A DNA stretch of 64,000 nucleotides from Acidimicrobiia bacterium (GTDB lineage: Bacteria; Actinomycetota; Acidimicrobiia; Spongiisociales; ZC4RG35), in contig BPGJ01000001.1 in the NCBI GenBank assembly GCA_026002975.1, forward strand, positions 1 through 64,000. The letters are read 5' to 3'. The stretch's first letter is position 1; every line of letters begins with the position of its first letter. The notes under the pieces were generated by a model, which had not been told where the DNA came from, did not search any database, and saw nothing but the letters and a program-made list of their open reading frames with translations. A program made the position numbers and the translations under genes. This document shows positions 44,951-53,098 of the stretch, piece after piece.

Positions 44951-45922
44951 TCAGAACGGGAGGGCGGCGGCTCCCCAGTGGAAACCCGCCCCGAACGCGG
45001 TGAGGACCACCAGGTCGCCGGGGCGGATCCGCCCGGTCGCCTGGGCTTCCCAAAGGGCCAGCGGCACCGACGCCGACCCGGTGTTGCCGTACTCGGTCAG
45101 GTTCACGTAGACCCGGCCGGTGCCGAGCTTCCGTCCCACCACGTCGATGATCCGGGCGTTGGCCTGGTGGGGGATCACCAACGCCACGTCGCCGATGCTC
45201 CGGCCGATCGACCCGAGCAGCTCCTCCACCGCCGACGACATCCGTCGCACCGCCTCACGGAACACCTCTCCCCCATCCATCGTGAGGTGACGGTGGTCGC
45301 CTCTACGGGCGGCTTCCAGGGTGAACGGGCGGCGGGTTCCGCCGGTGAGGAGCCCGAGGATGTCGGCCTTCGACCCGTCGGTTCCGGTGACGACCTCGAG
45401 AATGCGAGCCCTACCGCCTTCCGGGCCGAGCAGCACCGCGCCGGCCCCGTCGCCGAACAGCACACAGGTAGACCGGTCCTCCCAGGAGATCAGGCGGGAG
45501 ATCAGCTCGACCCCCACCACCAGCACCCGCCGGGGCCGGTAGGCGATCCGGGCCCGGGCCACGTCGAGGGCCTGGACGAACCCGGCGCATCCGCTCCCCC
45601 CGAGGTCGTAGGCGGGGATCTCCCGCATCCCCATGCGGTGCTGGAGGAACGCCGCGGTGTCCGGGGTGTAGACCTCAGGGGTGTCGGTGGCGACGACCAA
45701 CTCGTCGACGTCCTCGGGTTCCAGCCCGGCGTCCTCGAGCGCCTCCCGACAGGCCGCCTCGGCCAGGTCGGCGGTGGCTTCGTGGTCGGCGGCGAACCGG
45801 CGACGTTTGATCCCGGTCCGCTGGGTGATCCACTCGTCGCTGGTGTCCACCAGTCGAGCCCAATCCTCGTTGCTCATCACCTTCTCGGGCACGTAGCCAC
45901 CGAAACCCAGCACTTCGGCCAA
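44951..45922 (-). CDS. 3-oxoacyl-ACP synthase III-like (FabH-type) ketosynthase
   Basis: A 323-residue thiolase-fold enzyme from the TTG at 45922, which has GAGGAGG about eight bases upstream. Catalytic Cys in YDLGGSGCAGFVQAL, His in VIPHQANARI and Asn in YGNTGSASVPLAL. SNEDWARLVDTSDEWITQRT is the FabH N-terminal signature. It could start fatty acid synthesis or serve a dedicated pathway. It is divergent from the thioesterase-like gene. Confidence 0.9.
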   Translation of the reverse strand: MAEVLGFGGYVPEKVMSNEDWARLVDTSDEWITQRTGIKRRRFAADHEATADLAEAACREALEDAGLEPEDVDELVVATDTPEVYTPDTAAFLQHRMGMREIPAYDLGGSGCAGFVQALDVARARIAYRPRRVLVVGVELISRLISWEDRSTCVLFGDGAGAVLLGPEGGRARILEVVTGTDGSKADILGLLTGGTRRPFTLEAARRGDHRHLTMDGGEVFREAVRRMSSAVEELLGSIGRSIGDVALVIPHQANARIIDVVGRKLGTGRVYVNLTEYGNTGSASVPLALWEAQATGRIRPGDLVVLTAFGAGFHWGAAALPF

Positions 45923-45985
45923 CGACCACCTCCTCGGGCCCCAGGCTATCGGGTCCGGCCCGGGCGGCGGCCGTATGCTTTCGGC

Positions 45986-46774
45986 ATGGCCGACGCCTAC
46001 TTCACGACCAGGGACGGCATCTGGTTCCAGCCCACCGCCTACACCCGCGGACCTTGGGACGCCGACTCCTGCCATGCAGGGCCACCCACCGCCCTGATGG
46101 TGCGGGCGGTCGAGAGTCTCGGGTTGGCACAACGCCTGGTCCGGATAACGGTGGAGTTCTATCGGCCGATACCCATGGCCGGCTTCCGGGTCCAGGCCGC
46201 CGTTCGACGCCCCGGACGTTCGGTGGCCTACTCCCGGGCGGAGCTGTTCGACGACCGCCACCTCTACGCCCGCCTGTCGGGTCTCCACATCCGGGAAGCG
46301 GAGGTAGGCCCGGTGCCGAGCCCCGAACTGCCCGCTCCGGACTTCTCGGTGTCGGTCCCGGGGCCGTTCCCCATCAGGGAGACCGCTCACGGCCTGGTGG
46401 GATTCACCGCATCGGTGGAGTGCCGCTACGACCCGTCTACCCCCGACGGGGCGGGGGGACCGACCACCGTGTGGGTGAGGACGCTGGTTCCCATCCTCCC
46501 CGACGAGGAACCCTCCCCCTTCCAGCGGATATGCCCGTTGGCCGACTCGGGGAACGGGATCAGCTTCAACGCCCCGGTGTCGAGGTTCAGCTTCATCAAC
46601 CCGGACCTCACCGTGTTCTGTCACCGTCCACCCACCGGCGACTGGTTCGGCTCCCGATCGGTTTCGCACTGGCACGGCGACGGGATCGGGGTGGCCGACG
46701 CCGAGCTGTTCGACGTCGACGGCCCGATCGGCCGTGCCACCCAGAGTCTGATCCTGTCAGCGGTCGAGCAGTAG
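45986..46774 (+). CDS. Acyl-CoA thioesterase-family protein (paralogue of 17547-18341)
   Basis: A 262-residue double hotdog-like protein: WDADSCHAGPPTALMVRAVE, then VEFYRPIPMAGF and ICPLADSGNGISF. The HxGPP and ADSGNG motifs mirror those of the protein at 17547. Divergent from the ketosynthase gene; possibly an acyl-CoA thioesterase. Its stop overlaps the convergent peroxiredoxin gene by 18 bases. Confidence 0.7.
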   Translation: MADAYFTTRDGIWFQPTAYTRGPWDADSCHAGPPTALMVRAVESLGLAQRLVRITVEFYRPIPMAGFRVQAAVRRPGRSVAYSRAELFDDRHLYARLSGLHIREAEVGPVPSPELPAPDFSVSVPGPFPIRETAHGLVGFTASVECRYDPSTPDGAGGPTTVWVRTLVPILPDEEPSPFQRICPLADSGNGISFNAPVSRFSFINPDLTVFCHRPPTGDWFGSRSVSHWHGDGIGVADAELFDVDGPIGRATQSLILSAVEQ

Positions 46775-47231
46775 GTCCAGGTCGGCCAGGACCTGTTCGG
46801 GATGGGAGGCGATCTCGTCCCTCGCCACCTCGTACACCTTGCGGATGGTCAGCTCCGGGTCGATCACGAACGTGACGCGTCGAGGAACGCCGTAGAACCG
46901 GTCGCCTGGCTCGCGGTCCACCCCCAGCAGCGCCCCGACACGTCGGTCGGGATCGCAGAGGAGGGGAAAGGTGAATCCCATCTTCTCGGCCCACGCCCGG
47001 TTCTCCTCCGGGCGTGTCGTAGGAGATGCCGTACAGGTCCACGCCCCGCCGGGCGAACTCGGGGGTTCTGTCCCGGAACCCCTCACCCTCCACCGTTCAA
47101 CCCGGGGTGTCGGCCTTCACGAACCACCACAGCACCGTCCACCGGCCCGGCCAGGGCCCGGCTGGTGACCTCTGCGGCCGTGCTGGTCGACGGCTGCCGA
47201 AGTCGGGGAGCTTCGTGCCTTCGGTCAGCAT
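46757..47231 (-). pseudogene. BCP/PrxQ-type peroxiredoxin with in-frame UGA at the catalytic Cys position and one frameshift
   Basis: From the ATG at 47231 the frame runs to WTVLWWFVKADTPG and then a TGA (47099-47097) exactly where the peroxidatic Cys of the TPGC motif belongs, and continues in frame TVEGEGFRDRTPEFARRGVD, LYGISYDTP. One extra G near 47006-47012 then shifts to EENRAWAEKMGFTFPLLCDP and VTFVIDPELTIRKVYEV, ending at 46757. A seven-base-pair hairpin follows the UGA. So this is either a selenocysteine peroxiredoxin read through a sequence error, or a dead gene. The N-terminal 30 residues are also atypical. Confidence 0.72.
47062..47082 (-). promoter_or_regulatory. SECIS-like stem-loop downstream of the peroxiredoxin UGA
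   Basis: In the transcript GGGGUUC (47082-47076) pairs perfectly with GAACCCC (47068-47062) around the loop CGGGACA. The loop begins 21 bases after the UGA and has G at its second position, which fits the published bacterial SECIS pattern (loop 16-37 bases downstream, G in the first two loop positions). In GC-rich coding DNA such a hairpin can arise by chance. Confidence 0.4.
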
Positions 47232-47285
47232 GGCCCCAATGATGCCAACCCGGCTTGCCGTTCACCCGCCACGGTTGGCAGAATC

Positions 47286-47516
47286 GTGGGCGTGACCGAC
47301 ACCGTCACCAGACCCCAGATCCGCCCCGACACCGGCCAGGGCGACCACGACCGGTTCGCGCACTACGTCAGGAAGGAAGACATCGTGCGGGCCAACGTGG
47401 AGGGGGTGCCGGTGGTCGCGCTGTGCGGCAAGAAGTGGATCCCCAACCGGGACCCCAGCCGCTACCCGGTGTGTCCCACCTGCAAGGAGATCTACGAGGC
47501 GCTGCCCGACGCCTGA
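47286..47516 (+). CDS. DUF3039 small zinc-ribbon protein
   Basis: A 76-residue actinobacterial protein (GTG 47286 or GTG 47292). HDRFAHYVRKEDIVRANVEG, VPVVALCGKKWIPNRDP and CPTCKEIYEAL are the DUF3039 pattern; the single Cys and CPTC pair may bind zinc. Function unknown. Its last 50 bases and stop are part of a direct repeat copied 808 bases downstream. Confidence 0.85.
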   Translation: MGVTDTVTRPQIRPDTGQGDHDRFAHYVRKEDIVRANVEGVPVVALCGKKWIPNRDPSRYPVCPTCKEIYEALPDA

Positions 47517-47525
47517 CCGATCGTC
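47467..47525. repeat. 59-bp direct repeat, left copy (end of DUF3039 gene)
   Basis: Identical to 48275-48333; similarity extends about seven more bases with a one-base gap. It encodes the last codons of DUF3039 (plus strand). The VapBC module lies between the copies. Confidence 0.95.
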
Positions 47526-47608
47526 TCACCAACAGGGCCGTCTGACCTCCTCATCCCCTGTAGCGGCGTTGGAACAAGCCACGATGAGGATGTAGTACAC
47601 CCGCCGTG

Positions 47609-48010
47609 TCAGGGCCGCACCTCGACGAAGCCGGCAGCCGCGAAATCCCCGTCGAAACACAGCGCCTCGACCAGACGTCGGCGACGCATCACCACGAAGC
47701 TGGTGGCGTCCACGAAGGAGTAGACCCGCTCGCCCCGGGTTCTCAGCCAGGCCCACGCCTCCTCGACCACTCCGGCATCCACGTGGACGACCTCGATTCG
47801 GGGAGAGGCCCGCACCGCGTCGATGAGTTCCACCACTCGGTCGTGGCTGGTCCCCCGCACCCGGAGCAGGGTCCAGGTCTCTCCCAGCACCAGGTCGGTC
47901 GTTACGATTCGCCCTCCCTCCCTCCAGAGCTCGACCGCCGGTTCGTGCCGTCGATCAGAGGCAATGTGCAAGCCGAACCAGAAGCTGGTGTCGGCGAACC
48001 GAACTCTCAT
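47609..48010 (-). CDS. vapC: VapC-type PIN-domain toxin ribonuclease
   Basis: A 133-residue PIN protein. Acidic catalytic residues: Asp in MRVRFADTSFWFGL, Glu in LVLGETWTLL, Asp in YSFVDATSFVVM, and a fourth in LCFDGDFAAAGF. ATGA overlap with the antitoxin gene upstream gives the normal VapBC order. It would cleave RNA when freed. The pair sits between two copies of a 59-bp repeat. Confidence 0.9.
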   Translation of the reverse strand: MRVRFADTSFWFGLHIASDRRHEPAVELWREGGRIVTTDLVLGETWTLLRVRGTSHDRVVELIDAVRASPRIEVVHVDAGVVEEAWAWLRTRGERVYSFVDATSFVVMRRRRLVEALCFDGDFAAAGFVEVRP

Positions 48011-48213
48011 CCGTACAGAACACGGTCGATGTCATCCACCGGTTCCCCGTCGCCGGCGCCGATCACCGCTTCCACGGGGTCGCGACTGGGACCCGGAAAG
48101 GCCTGACGTACCAGCTCTCGGATCAACGCGGCTTTTGAGATTCCACGGCGAGCAGCCTCGGCGGCCAGGGCGTCGTCGACATCCTCCTCCAAGTGGATCT
48201 GTATGCGTCTCAT
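48007..48213 (-). CDS. vapB: VapB-type ribbon-helix-helix antitoxin
   Basis: About 68 residues from the ATG at 48213 (a GTG at 48228 is possible). MRRIQIHLEEDVDDALAAEA followed by ARRGISKAALIRELVRQAF is a classic ribbon-helix-helix DNA-binding domain; the acidic tail VDDIDRVLYG would bind the toxin. The palindrome tatcatgaccacatga at the start could be its operator. Confidence 0.85.
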   Translation of the reverse strand: MRRIQIHLEEDVDDALAAEAARRGISKAALIRELVRQAFPGPSRDPVEAVIGAGDGEPVDDIDRVLYG

Positions 48214-48274
48214 GTGGTCATGATACACACCTTCCCGTCAGGGCCCTCCCCTCGAACACCACCGGCCCGCCCCT

Positions 48275-48333
48275 CGGTGTGTCCCACCTGCAAGGAGATC
48301 TACGAGGCGCTGCCCGACGCCTGACCGATCGTC
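48275..48333. repeat. 59-bp direct repeat, right copy (end of LLM oxidoreductase gene)
   Basis: Exact copy of 47467-47525. On the minus strand it supplies the last codons and TAG stop of the oxidoreductase; on the plus strand it is an orphan DUF3039 tail (VCPTCKEIYEALPDA). This shows that both convergent genes once shared this overlap. Confidence 0.95.
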
Positions 48334-49373
48334 CTCACCATGTCGGCCAGCCGTTCGGCGTCGTCGGGTCCCTCCACCGGGATGGAGAACTCCACCCCGG
48401 TGCACACCCCCAGGTAACGGTCCCGCACCTTGGAGGCGATCTCGTCGTAGGCTCCCACCACCGCGATGGTCTCCACCATCTCGTCGGTGACGAGCGGCTC
48501 CATCTCATCCCATCGCTGCTCCCGGGACAGCACCGACAGGCGTTCCGCCACCTCCCCCCAGCCGTGCAGGTCGAAGACCCTCCGGTAGGTGCGGGTGGAG
48601 GCGTAGAAGGAGATCCGGGCCCGCACGTCCCGCACCGCCCGAGCCACCGCCTCGGTGTCCGGCCCGGTGGCGATCAGGGGGCTGGCCACCATCTCGATCT
48701 GGGAGGGGGATCGACCCGCCTCGCGGGCGCCGTCGGCCACCGCGGGCGACAGCACCTCCTCCAGGTAGCGGCGAGTGCAGATCGGGTGGGGACGGACCCC
48801 GTCGGCCACCCGCCCCGCCACCCGGGCCATGTAGGGGTTGACCGCGGCCAGGTGGATGGGGATGTGGGGGTACTCGATCGGACCCGGGTCGAACAGGGGG
48901 TTCATCAGGGTCAGGTGGTAGTGCCGGCCGTGGAAGTCGAGGGGGGTTCGGTTCTGCCAGGTTTCCCAGACGGCTCGCACCGCCCTCACGTACTCCTCCA
49001 TCCAGGGGCCGGGAGCCGACCACCGGAGCCCGTACCGACGTTCGATGTGTCCCTTCACCTGGGTTCCCAACCCGAGGACGAACCTCCCCCGGGAACCCCG
49101 TTGCAAGGTCCACGCGGTCATGGCGGTGACGGTGGGGCTGCGGGGGAAAGCGATGGCGACTCCGGTGGTGAGCCGGATCCGTTCGGTGGAGGCGGCCGCC
49201 ATCGCCAACACCACGAACGGGTCCTCCTTGGTCTCGGTGAGCACCAGACCGTCGTAGCCCAGCTCCTCGACCAGCCGGGCGTCCTCGGGGACCCGGTCGA
49301 CCGCCAGAGGCCGGTCGGAGGGACGGATCCCGGGGTCGACCTTTCCCAGCGGAAGATGGGTCTCGACCTTCAT
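48300..49373 (-). CDS. LLM-class (F420/flavin-dependent) oxidoreductase
   Basis: A 357-residue TIM-barrel enzyme from the ATG at 49373. DARLVEELGYDGLVLTETKE, TGVAIAFPRSPTVTAMTAWT, RGRFVLGLGTQVKGHIERRY and WQNRTPLDFHGRHYHLTLMN are typical of the F420-dependent branch of the luciferase-like family. Substrate unknown. Its stop lies inside the right copy of the 59-bp repeat. ATGA overlap with the hotdog gene upstream. Confidence 0.88.
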   Translation of the reverse strand: MKVETHLPLGKVDPGIRPSDRPLAVDRVPEDARLVEELGYDGLVLTETKEDPFVVLAMAAASTERIRLTTGVAIAFPRSPTVTAMTAWTLQRGSRGRFVLGLGTQVKGHIERRYGLRWSAPGPWMEEYVRAVRAVWETWQNRTPLDFHGRHYHLTLMNPLFDPGPIEYPHIPIHLAAVNPYMARVAGRVADGVRPHPICTRRYLEEVLSPAVADGAREAGRSPSQIEMVASPLIATGPDTEAVARAVRDVRARISFYASTRTYRRVFDLHGWGEVAERLSVLSREQRWDEMEPLVTDEMVETIAVVGAYDEIASKVRDRYLGVCTGVEFSIPVEGPDDAERLADMVRTIGQASGSAS

Positions 49374-49750
49374 CCCAACTCCAGGGTGGTACCGGTGAAG
49401 ACGGCCACCAAGCCGTCTGGGCCGGTCACGTCGATCCGCCACACGGTGCGGGGCCCCTCCCGCATACCGGGTCGGGCCGTCGCCACCAGACGGGTACCTA
49501 CCGGACATCCTGTGGTGGTCGACAGGTGGGCGGCCACCGCCATCGCGGTGCGGAGACGGTTGGAGATCAGACTCATCGCGCAGTCGGCCAGCCCGAACAG
49601 CACCTCGGGCGCCACCTGGCCATCCTGATCGAGATGACGCTCCTCCAACCGGAGCGCGACCACCACCTGCTCCTCGGATACCTCGTCGAGCTCGGCTCCG
49701 AGGTGGGCGGCGTAGCGGTCGGCGGCGAGGAGATCGGCGGGTTCCGGCAT
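49370..49750 (-). CDS. PaaI-like hotdog thioesterase
   Basis: A 126-residue hotdog protein. VALRLEERHLDQDGQVAPEV, LFGLADCAMSLISN, then AVAAHLSTTTGCPVGTRLVA match the PaaI family. Such enzymes hydrolyse hydroxylated aryl-CoA or acyl-CoA esters. Coupled to the LLM oxidoreductase. Confidence 0.8.
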   Translation of the reverse strand: MPEPADLLAADRYAAHLGAELDEVSEEQVVVALRLEERHLDQDGQVAPEVLFGLADCAMSLISNRLRTAMAVAAHLSTTTGCPVGTRLVATARPGMREGPRTVWRIDVTGPDGLVAVFTGTTLELG

Positions 49751-49825
49751 GGGCGGGATTCTCGATCCTCGACGGCGACGTGTCCAGTCGCCAACCCGAC
49801 GTTGGATGGCCTAGCCTGGGCGCCC

Positions 49826-50179
49826 ATGAGCTTCCTCATCCGTCTCGGGTCGACCATGTTCGCCCTGTGGGTGGCGGTCCAGATCGTCCCGGGTCTCGAG
49901 TTCGAAGGTTCGGTGTGGGCCCTCGCCGCCATAGCGCTGGTGTTCGGGCTGGTGAACGCGTTCATCCGGCCGATCCTCACCTTCCTGTCGCTGCCTCTGC
50001 TGATCGTCACCCTGGGGTTGTTCAGCCTGGTGTTGAACGCGGTGGCGTTCCTGATCGTGATCTGGATCTCCGGTGCGCTCGACCTGGGGTTGAGCACCAG
50101 CGGATTCTGGCCGGCGTTCTTCGGGGCGATCGTGGTGTCGGTCGTCGGTTGGGCGGTGAACGCCATAGCCGTGGACTGA
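49826..50179 (+). CDS. Small four-span membrane protein (mycobacterial phage-holin superfamily IV / YvlD-like)
   Basis: A 117-residue protein, almost entirely four membrane helices: NAFIRPILTFLSLPLLIVTL and LGLFSLVLNAVAFLIVIW are the family hallmark. Despite the holin name such genes are chromosomal and of unknown function. Start ATG 49826. Confidence 0.88.
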   Translation: MSFLIRLGSTMFALWVAVQIVPGLEFEGSVWALAAIALVFGLVNAFIRPILTFLSLPLLIVTLGLFSLVLNAVAFLIVIWISGALDLGLSTSGFWPAFFGAIVVSVVGWAVNAIAVD

Positions 50180-50181
50180 TC

Positions 50182-50520
50182 GTGGCTCTCGTCTACGAGT
50201 GGGGTTTCTTCGTCAAGGAGGATCGGAAACCCGAGTTCCTGACTTGGCTTCGGGAACACGAGGAGGAGCTCGCCCGCCACGCGCCGGAGCATCTGGAGTA
50301 TCTGGGCACCTACACCCCGGTGTGGGCACCCGAGGAACGCTGCGACTTCTATCAGCTCTGGCGGTGGAGGAGCCACATTCCCTCGTTCTCCCTGAGGGAG
50401 GTGGCCAGGACCGAATCGTCGGCGTTCACCGAGCTGGCCCGCCAGTTCCTTTCCTTCGTCGACGACGACCGAAGCTCCCAGGAGTCGTTCCGGCTGCACC
50501 GGTCGGCGGTGGTGACCTAG
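50182..50520 (+). CDS. Unknown small protein
   Basis: A 112-residue protein from the GTG at 50182, two bases after the preceding stop. YEWGFFVKEDRKPEFLTWLR, YLGTYTPVWAPEERCDFYQL and WRWRSH could be a dimeric alpha-beta barrel, but I do not recognise the family. Its stop overlaps the convergent alcohol dehydrogenase by four bases. Confidence 0.6.
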   Translation: MALVYEWGFFVKEDRKPEFLTWLREHEEELARHAPEHLEYLGTYTPVWAPEERCDFYQLWRWRSHIPSFSLREVARTESSAFTELARQFLSFVDDDRSSQESFRLHRSAVVT

Positions 50521-51503
50521 GGGACCAGCACCGCGGTTCCGTCGAGCCGTCCCCGGTCGAGGTCGACCAGGGCCTGCGAGGCTTCGGCCAGGGGGTAGGG
50601 GCGAGGGTGGGTGCGGATGCCGGTCCGGGACGCCAAGGCGAGGAATTCGGCGGCGTCCCGCCGGGTCACGTTGGCGACTGAGGCCAGGCTGCGCTCCCAC
50701 CAGAGGAGTCCGTAGTCGAAGGACGGGATCCCGTCGAGGTGGATGGCGTTGATCACCACGGTGGCGCCCCGGTCGACGTGGCCCAGCGCCTCGACCACCA
50801 CCCGGCCGACCGGGGCGAAGGTGATGGCCCCGTCGAGGGGCACCGGGGGTGTCTCCCCGGGGCTCCCCACCCAGGCGGCTCCCAGCTCGAGGGCTCGGGC
50901 CCGACCCTGCTCGGAACGGGTCACCACGTAGACGTCGCAGCCCCAACCCACCGCGAGCTGCAGGACCAGGTCGGCGGACGCTCCGAACCCGTAGAGACCC
51001 AGACTCCCTCCCGGCTCGACCCCGCACCGCCGGAACGCCCGGTAGCCGATCACCCCGCCACAGAGGAGGGGCGCCAGCTCCGTCGGGTCTCCCGGTCCCA
51101 TCGGAACCACGTAGTCGGCGCGGGCCACGAGACGGGTGGCGAACCCGCCGTCGCGGTCCCAGCCGGTGAACTCGGCGGCGACACACAGGTTCTCCCTGCC
51201 GGTGGAGCAGAACCGGCAGGTGCGGCAGGCACCCGCCAACCAGAACACCCCGACCCGGGTCCCCACCGTCACACCCTGGCTGTCGGGCCCCACCTCGGTG
51301 ACCCGACCGACGGCCTGATGTCCGGGCACCACCGGGAGTCTGCGGGGTGGGAGATCGCCGGCACAGAGCTGCAGGTCGGTGCGGCACACCGCGCACGCTT
51401 CGACCTCGATCAGCACCTCCCCCGGCCCGGGCCGGGGGTCGTCCAGTTCGACTTCGCGCAAGGAGCCGAGGTCACCCGGCCGGGTGAGGGGCACCACCCT
51501 CAT
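50517..51503 (-). CDS. Zinc-dependent alcohol dehydrogenase (MDR family)
   Basis: A 328-residue enzyme. Catalytic zinc: CAVCRTDLQLCAGDLPP, VPGHQAVGRV. Structural zinc: CRTCRFCSTGRENLC. The nucleotide fold is LGLYGFGASADLVLQLA, lacking the usual GxGxxG but close to the AdhA/YahK-like branch. It oxidises alcohols or reduces aldehydes. ATGA overlap with the lipoprotein gene upstream. Confidence 0.88.
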   Translation of the reverse strand: MRVVPLTRPGDLGSLREVELDDPRPGPGEVLIEVEACAVCRTDLQLCAGDLPPRRLPVVPGHQAVGRVTEVGPDSQGVTVGTRVGVFWLAGACRTCRFCSTGRENLCVAAEFTGWDRDGGFATRLVARADYVVPMGPGDPTELAPLLCGGVIGYRAFRRCGVEPGGSLGLYGFGASADLVLQLAVGWGCDVYVVTRSEQGRARALELGAAWVGSPGETPPVPLDGAITFAPVGRVVVEALGHVDRGATVVINAIHLDGIPSFDYGLLWWERSLASVANVTRRDAAEFLALASRTGIRTHPRPYPLAEASQALVDLDRGRLDGTAVLVP

Positions 51504-52027
51504 CGCCGGTAGGTTCCGGTCAGGGTGGCCTCCGCCAGGATCTTCCCGGCCGCCGCCGAGAGCACCTGCTCCTTGGTCGCTCCCTCCCCCAGCTCCAGGG
51601 GACCGTCCAGAGCGAGGACCCTGAACACGTAGCGGTGAGTTCCCGAAGGGGGACAAGGTCCGCCGTAACCCAGCCGCCCCCACGAATTCCGGCCCTCGAC
51701 ACCCGGGGAGGTCCCTTCGGGGATCTCCCCCACCTCGCCGGGGATGTCGTACACCACCCAATGATCCCAAGTGCCCCGGGGAGCGTCGGGGTCGTCCATG
51801 ATCAGAACGAAGTGGCTGGTTCCCTCGGGCGGATCGGAGATGATCAACGGCGGGGAGACATCCTCACCGTCACAGGTGTAGCGGCGAGGAATCGGTTGAC
51901 CTTCGGCGAAGACGGGGGATTCGAGCCTCATGTCGGACTCCTCCACGACGACCGACGGTGCCTCGGCGGGTATGCAGGCCACCATCAGCAGCAACGCAAC
52001 CAGCCGACGGGGCGACCACACCGCCAA
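51500..52027 (-). CDS. YbhB/YbcL (PEBP) family lipoprotein
   Basis: A 175-residue protein with a lipoprotein signal (LVALLLMVAC as lipobox) and the PEBP core RYTCDGEDVSPPL, DDPDAPRGTWDHWVVYDIP and YGGPCPPSGTHRYVFRVLAL. Ligand unknown. Coupled to the alcohol dehydrogenase. Confidence 0.88.
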   Translation of the reverse strand: MAVWSPRRLVALLLMVACIPAEAPSVVVEESDMRLESPVFAEGQPIPRRYTCDGEDVSPPLIISDPPEGTSHFVLIMDDPDAPRGTWDHWVVYDIPGEVGEIPEGTSPGVEGRNSWGRLGYGGPCPPSGTHRYVFRVLALDGPLELGEGATKEQVLSAAAGKILAEATLTGTYRR

Positions 52028-52034
52028 TCGTACG

Positions 52035-53046
52035 TCAGTCGGCGTGCAGCTCGATTACGTCCCCGTCGGCGACGACGTAGTCCCGTCCCACCTGCTGGCC
52101 CTGGTGTCCACCCGAGCCCCACAGCCGCGCATACGCAAAGCGTTCCGCCAGTTCCTTGTGGACCAGGCGAGCCACGTCCAAGACGGTCTGGCCCTTCCGG
52201 ACCGTGAAGGGGCGTTCCATAGAGGGGGGGCGGCCTGGAGCCTTGGTGTAGACCCGGACGATCCCCAGCTCGTCGAAGAGGAACCGTCCTATCCGGTCCA
52301 AGCCCTCACCCGTCTCCGCCGACACCGTGAGAGTCGGGTACCGGTAACCGGTGAGTTCACGGAAGGCGGCTATCTCCGCCTCGGGGTCGTCCAACAGATC
52401 GACCTTGTTGACCACCAGGGCGGCGGGGAGCACCTTGACGAAGGGGTCCTCTTCGATCTCGGTCGCACCTTGGGCAGGCCAGGTTGGGATGAGCACCACC
52501 TTCTTGTCGGCCAGTATCCGGTGCAGATCGACCGTGCGTTCGACGCAGTCCGGGGCGGTGAGGTCCACCACCAGCAGAGCCCCGTCGGCGGGTGACAGGG
52601 CGTTGCCGATCCAACCGATGGGGTGCTCTACGGCCACCGAGGGGAGGTCGACGAGCTGGATGTGGACGTCCTCGTAGGGAAGCATGCCCGGGTTCGGGAA
52701 CTGGGTCGCGAAGGGATAGGGCTCTACCGCCGCCCGGGAGCCGGTGAGCCGGGAGTGGAGCGCAGACTTGCCGGAGTTGGGAGGACCTACCAGAGCGACC
52801 TGCGCAGCCCCCTCCGGGCGGATGACGGTGGGGGGACCGGTCCTGACGCCGCCCCGCCGGGTGGCCAGCTCCTCGGTCAGCTCCTTGATCCTGGATTTGA
52901 TGTCGGCCTGGAGATGCTCGGTGCCCTTGTGCTTGGGGATGGTCCTCAGCATCTCCCTGAGGGCCTCCAACCGGTCGTGGGGGGTCCCGTGCGGCCCGGT
53001 AGGCGGCTTCGGCGGCCTTGTACTCGGGGGTCACGTTGGCGGGCAC
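52035..53046 (-). pseudogene. DRG/Obg-like GTPase with C-terminal TGS domain, one frameshift
   Basis: From the GTG at 53046 the frame reads PANVTPEYKAAEAAYRAARD and is lost at a run of six C (minus strand, 52984-52979); removing one base gives PHDRLEALREMLRTIPKHKG and continues intact. G1 is VALVGPPNSGKSALHSRLTG, G3 QLVDLPSVAVEH, G4 NKVD, and a TGS-like domain (FTVRKGQTVLDVARLVHKEL) closes the protein. Likely a ribosome- or stress-linked GTPase; about 336 residues when corrected. Confidence 0.87.
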
Positions 53047-53098
53047 ATCCCGTTCCTACCACAGACGAGACGCCCCGGGGATGTGGTGAACTGCGCCC

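Noticed and set aside
47286-48340. A CRISPR or integrative element at the 59-bp repeats
   Set aside because: There are only two copies, the intervening DNA is a single toxin-antitoxin pair, and no cas, integrase or phage gene is present.
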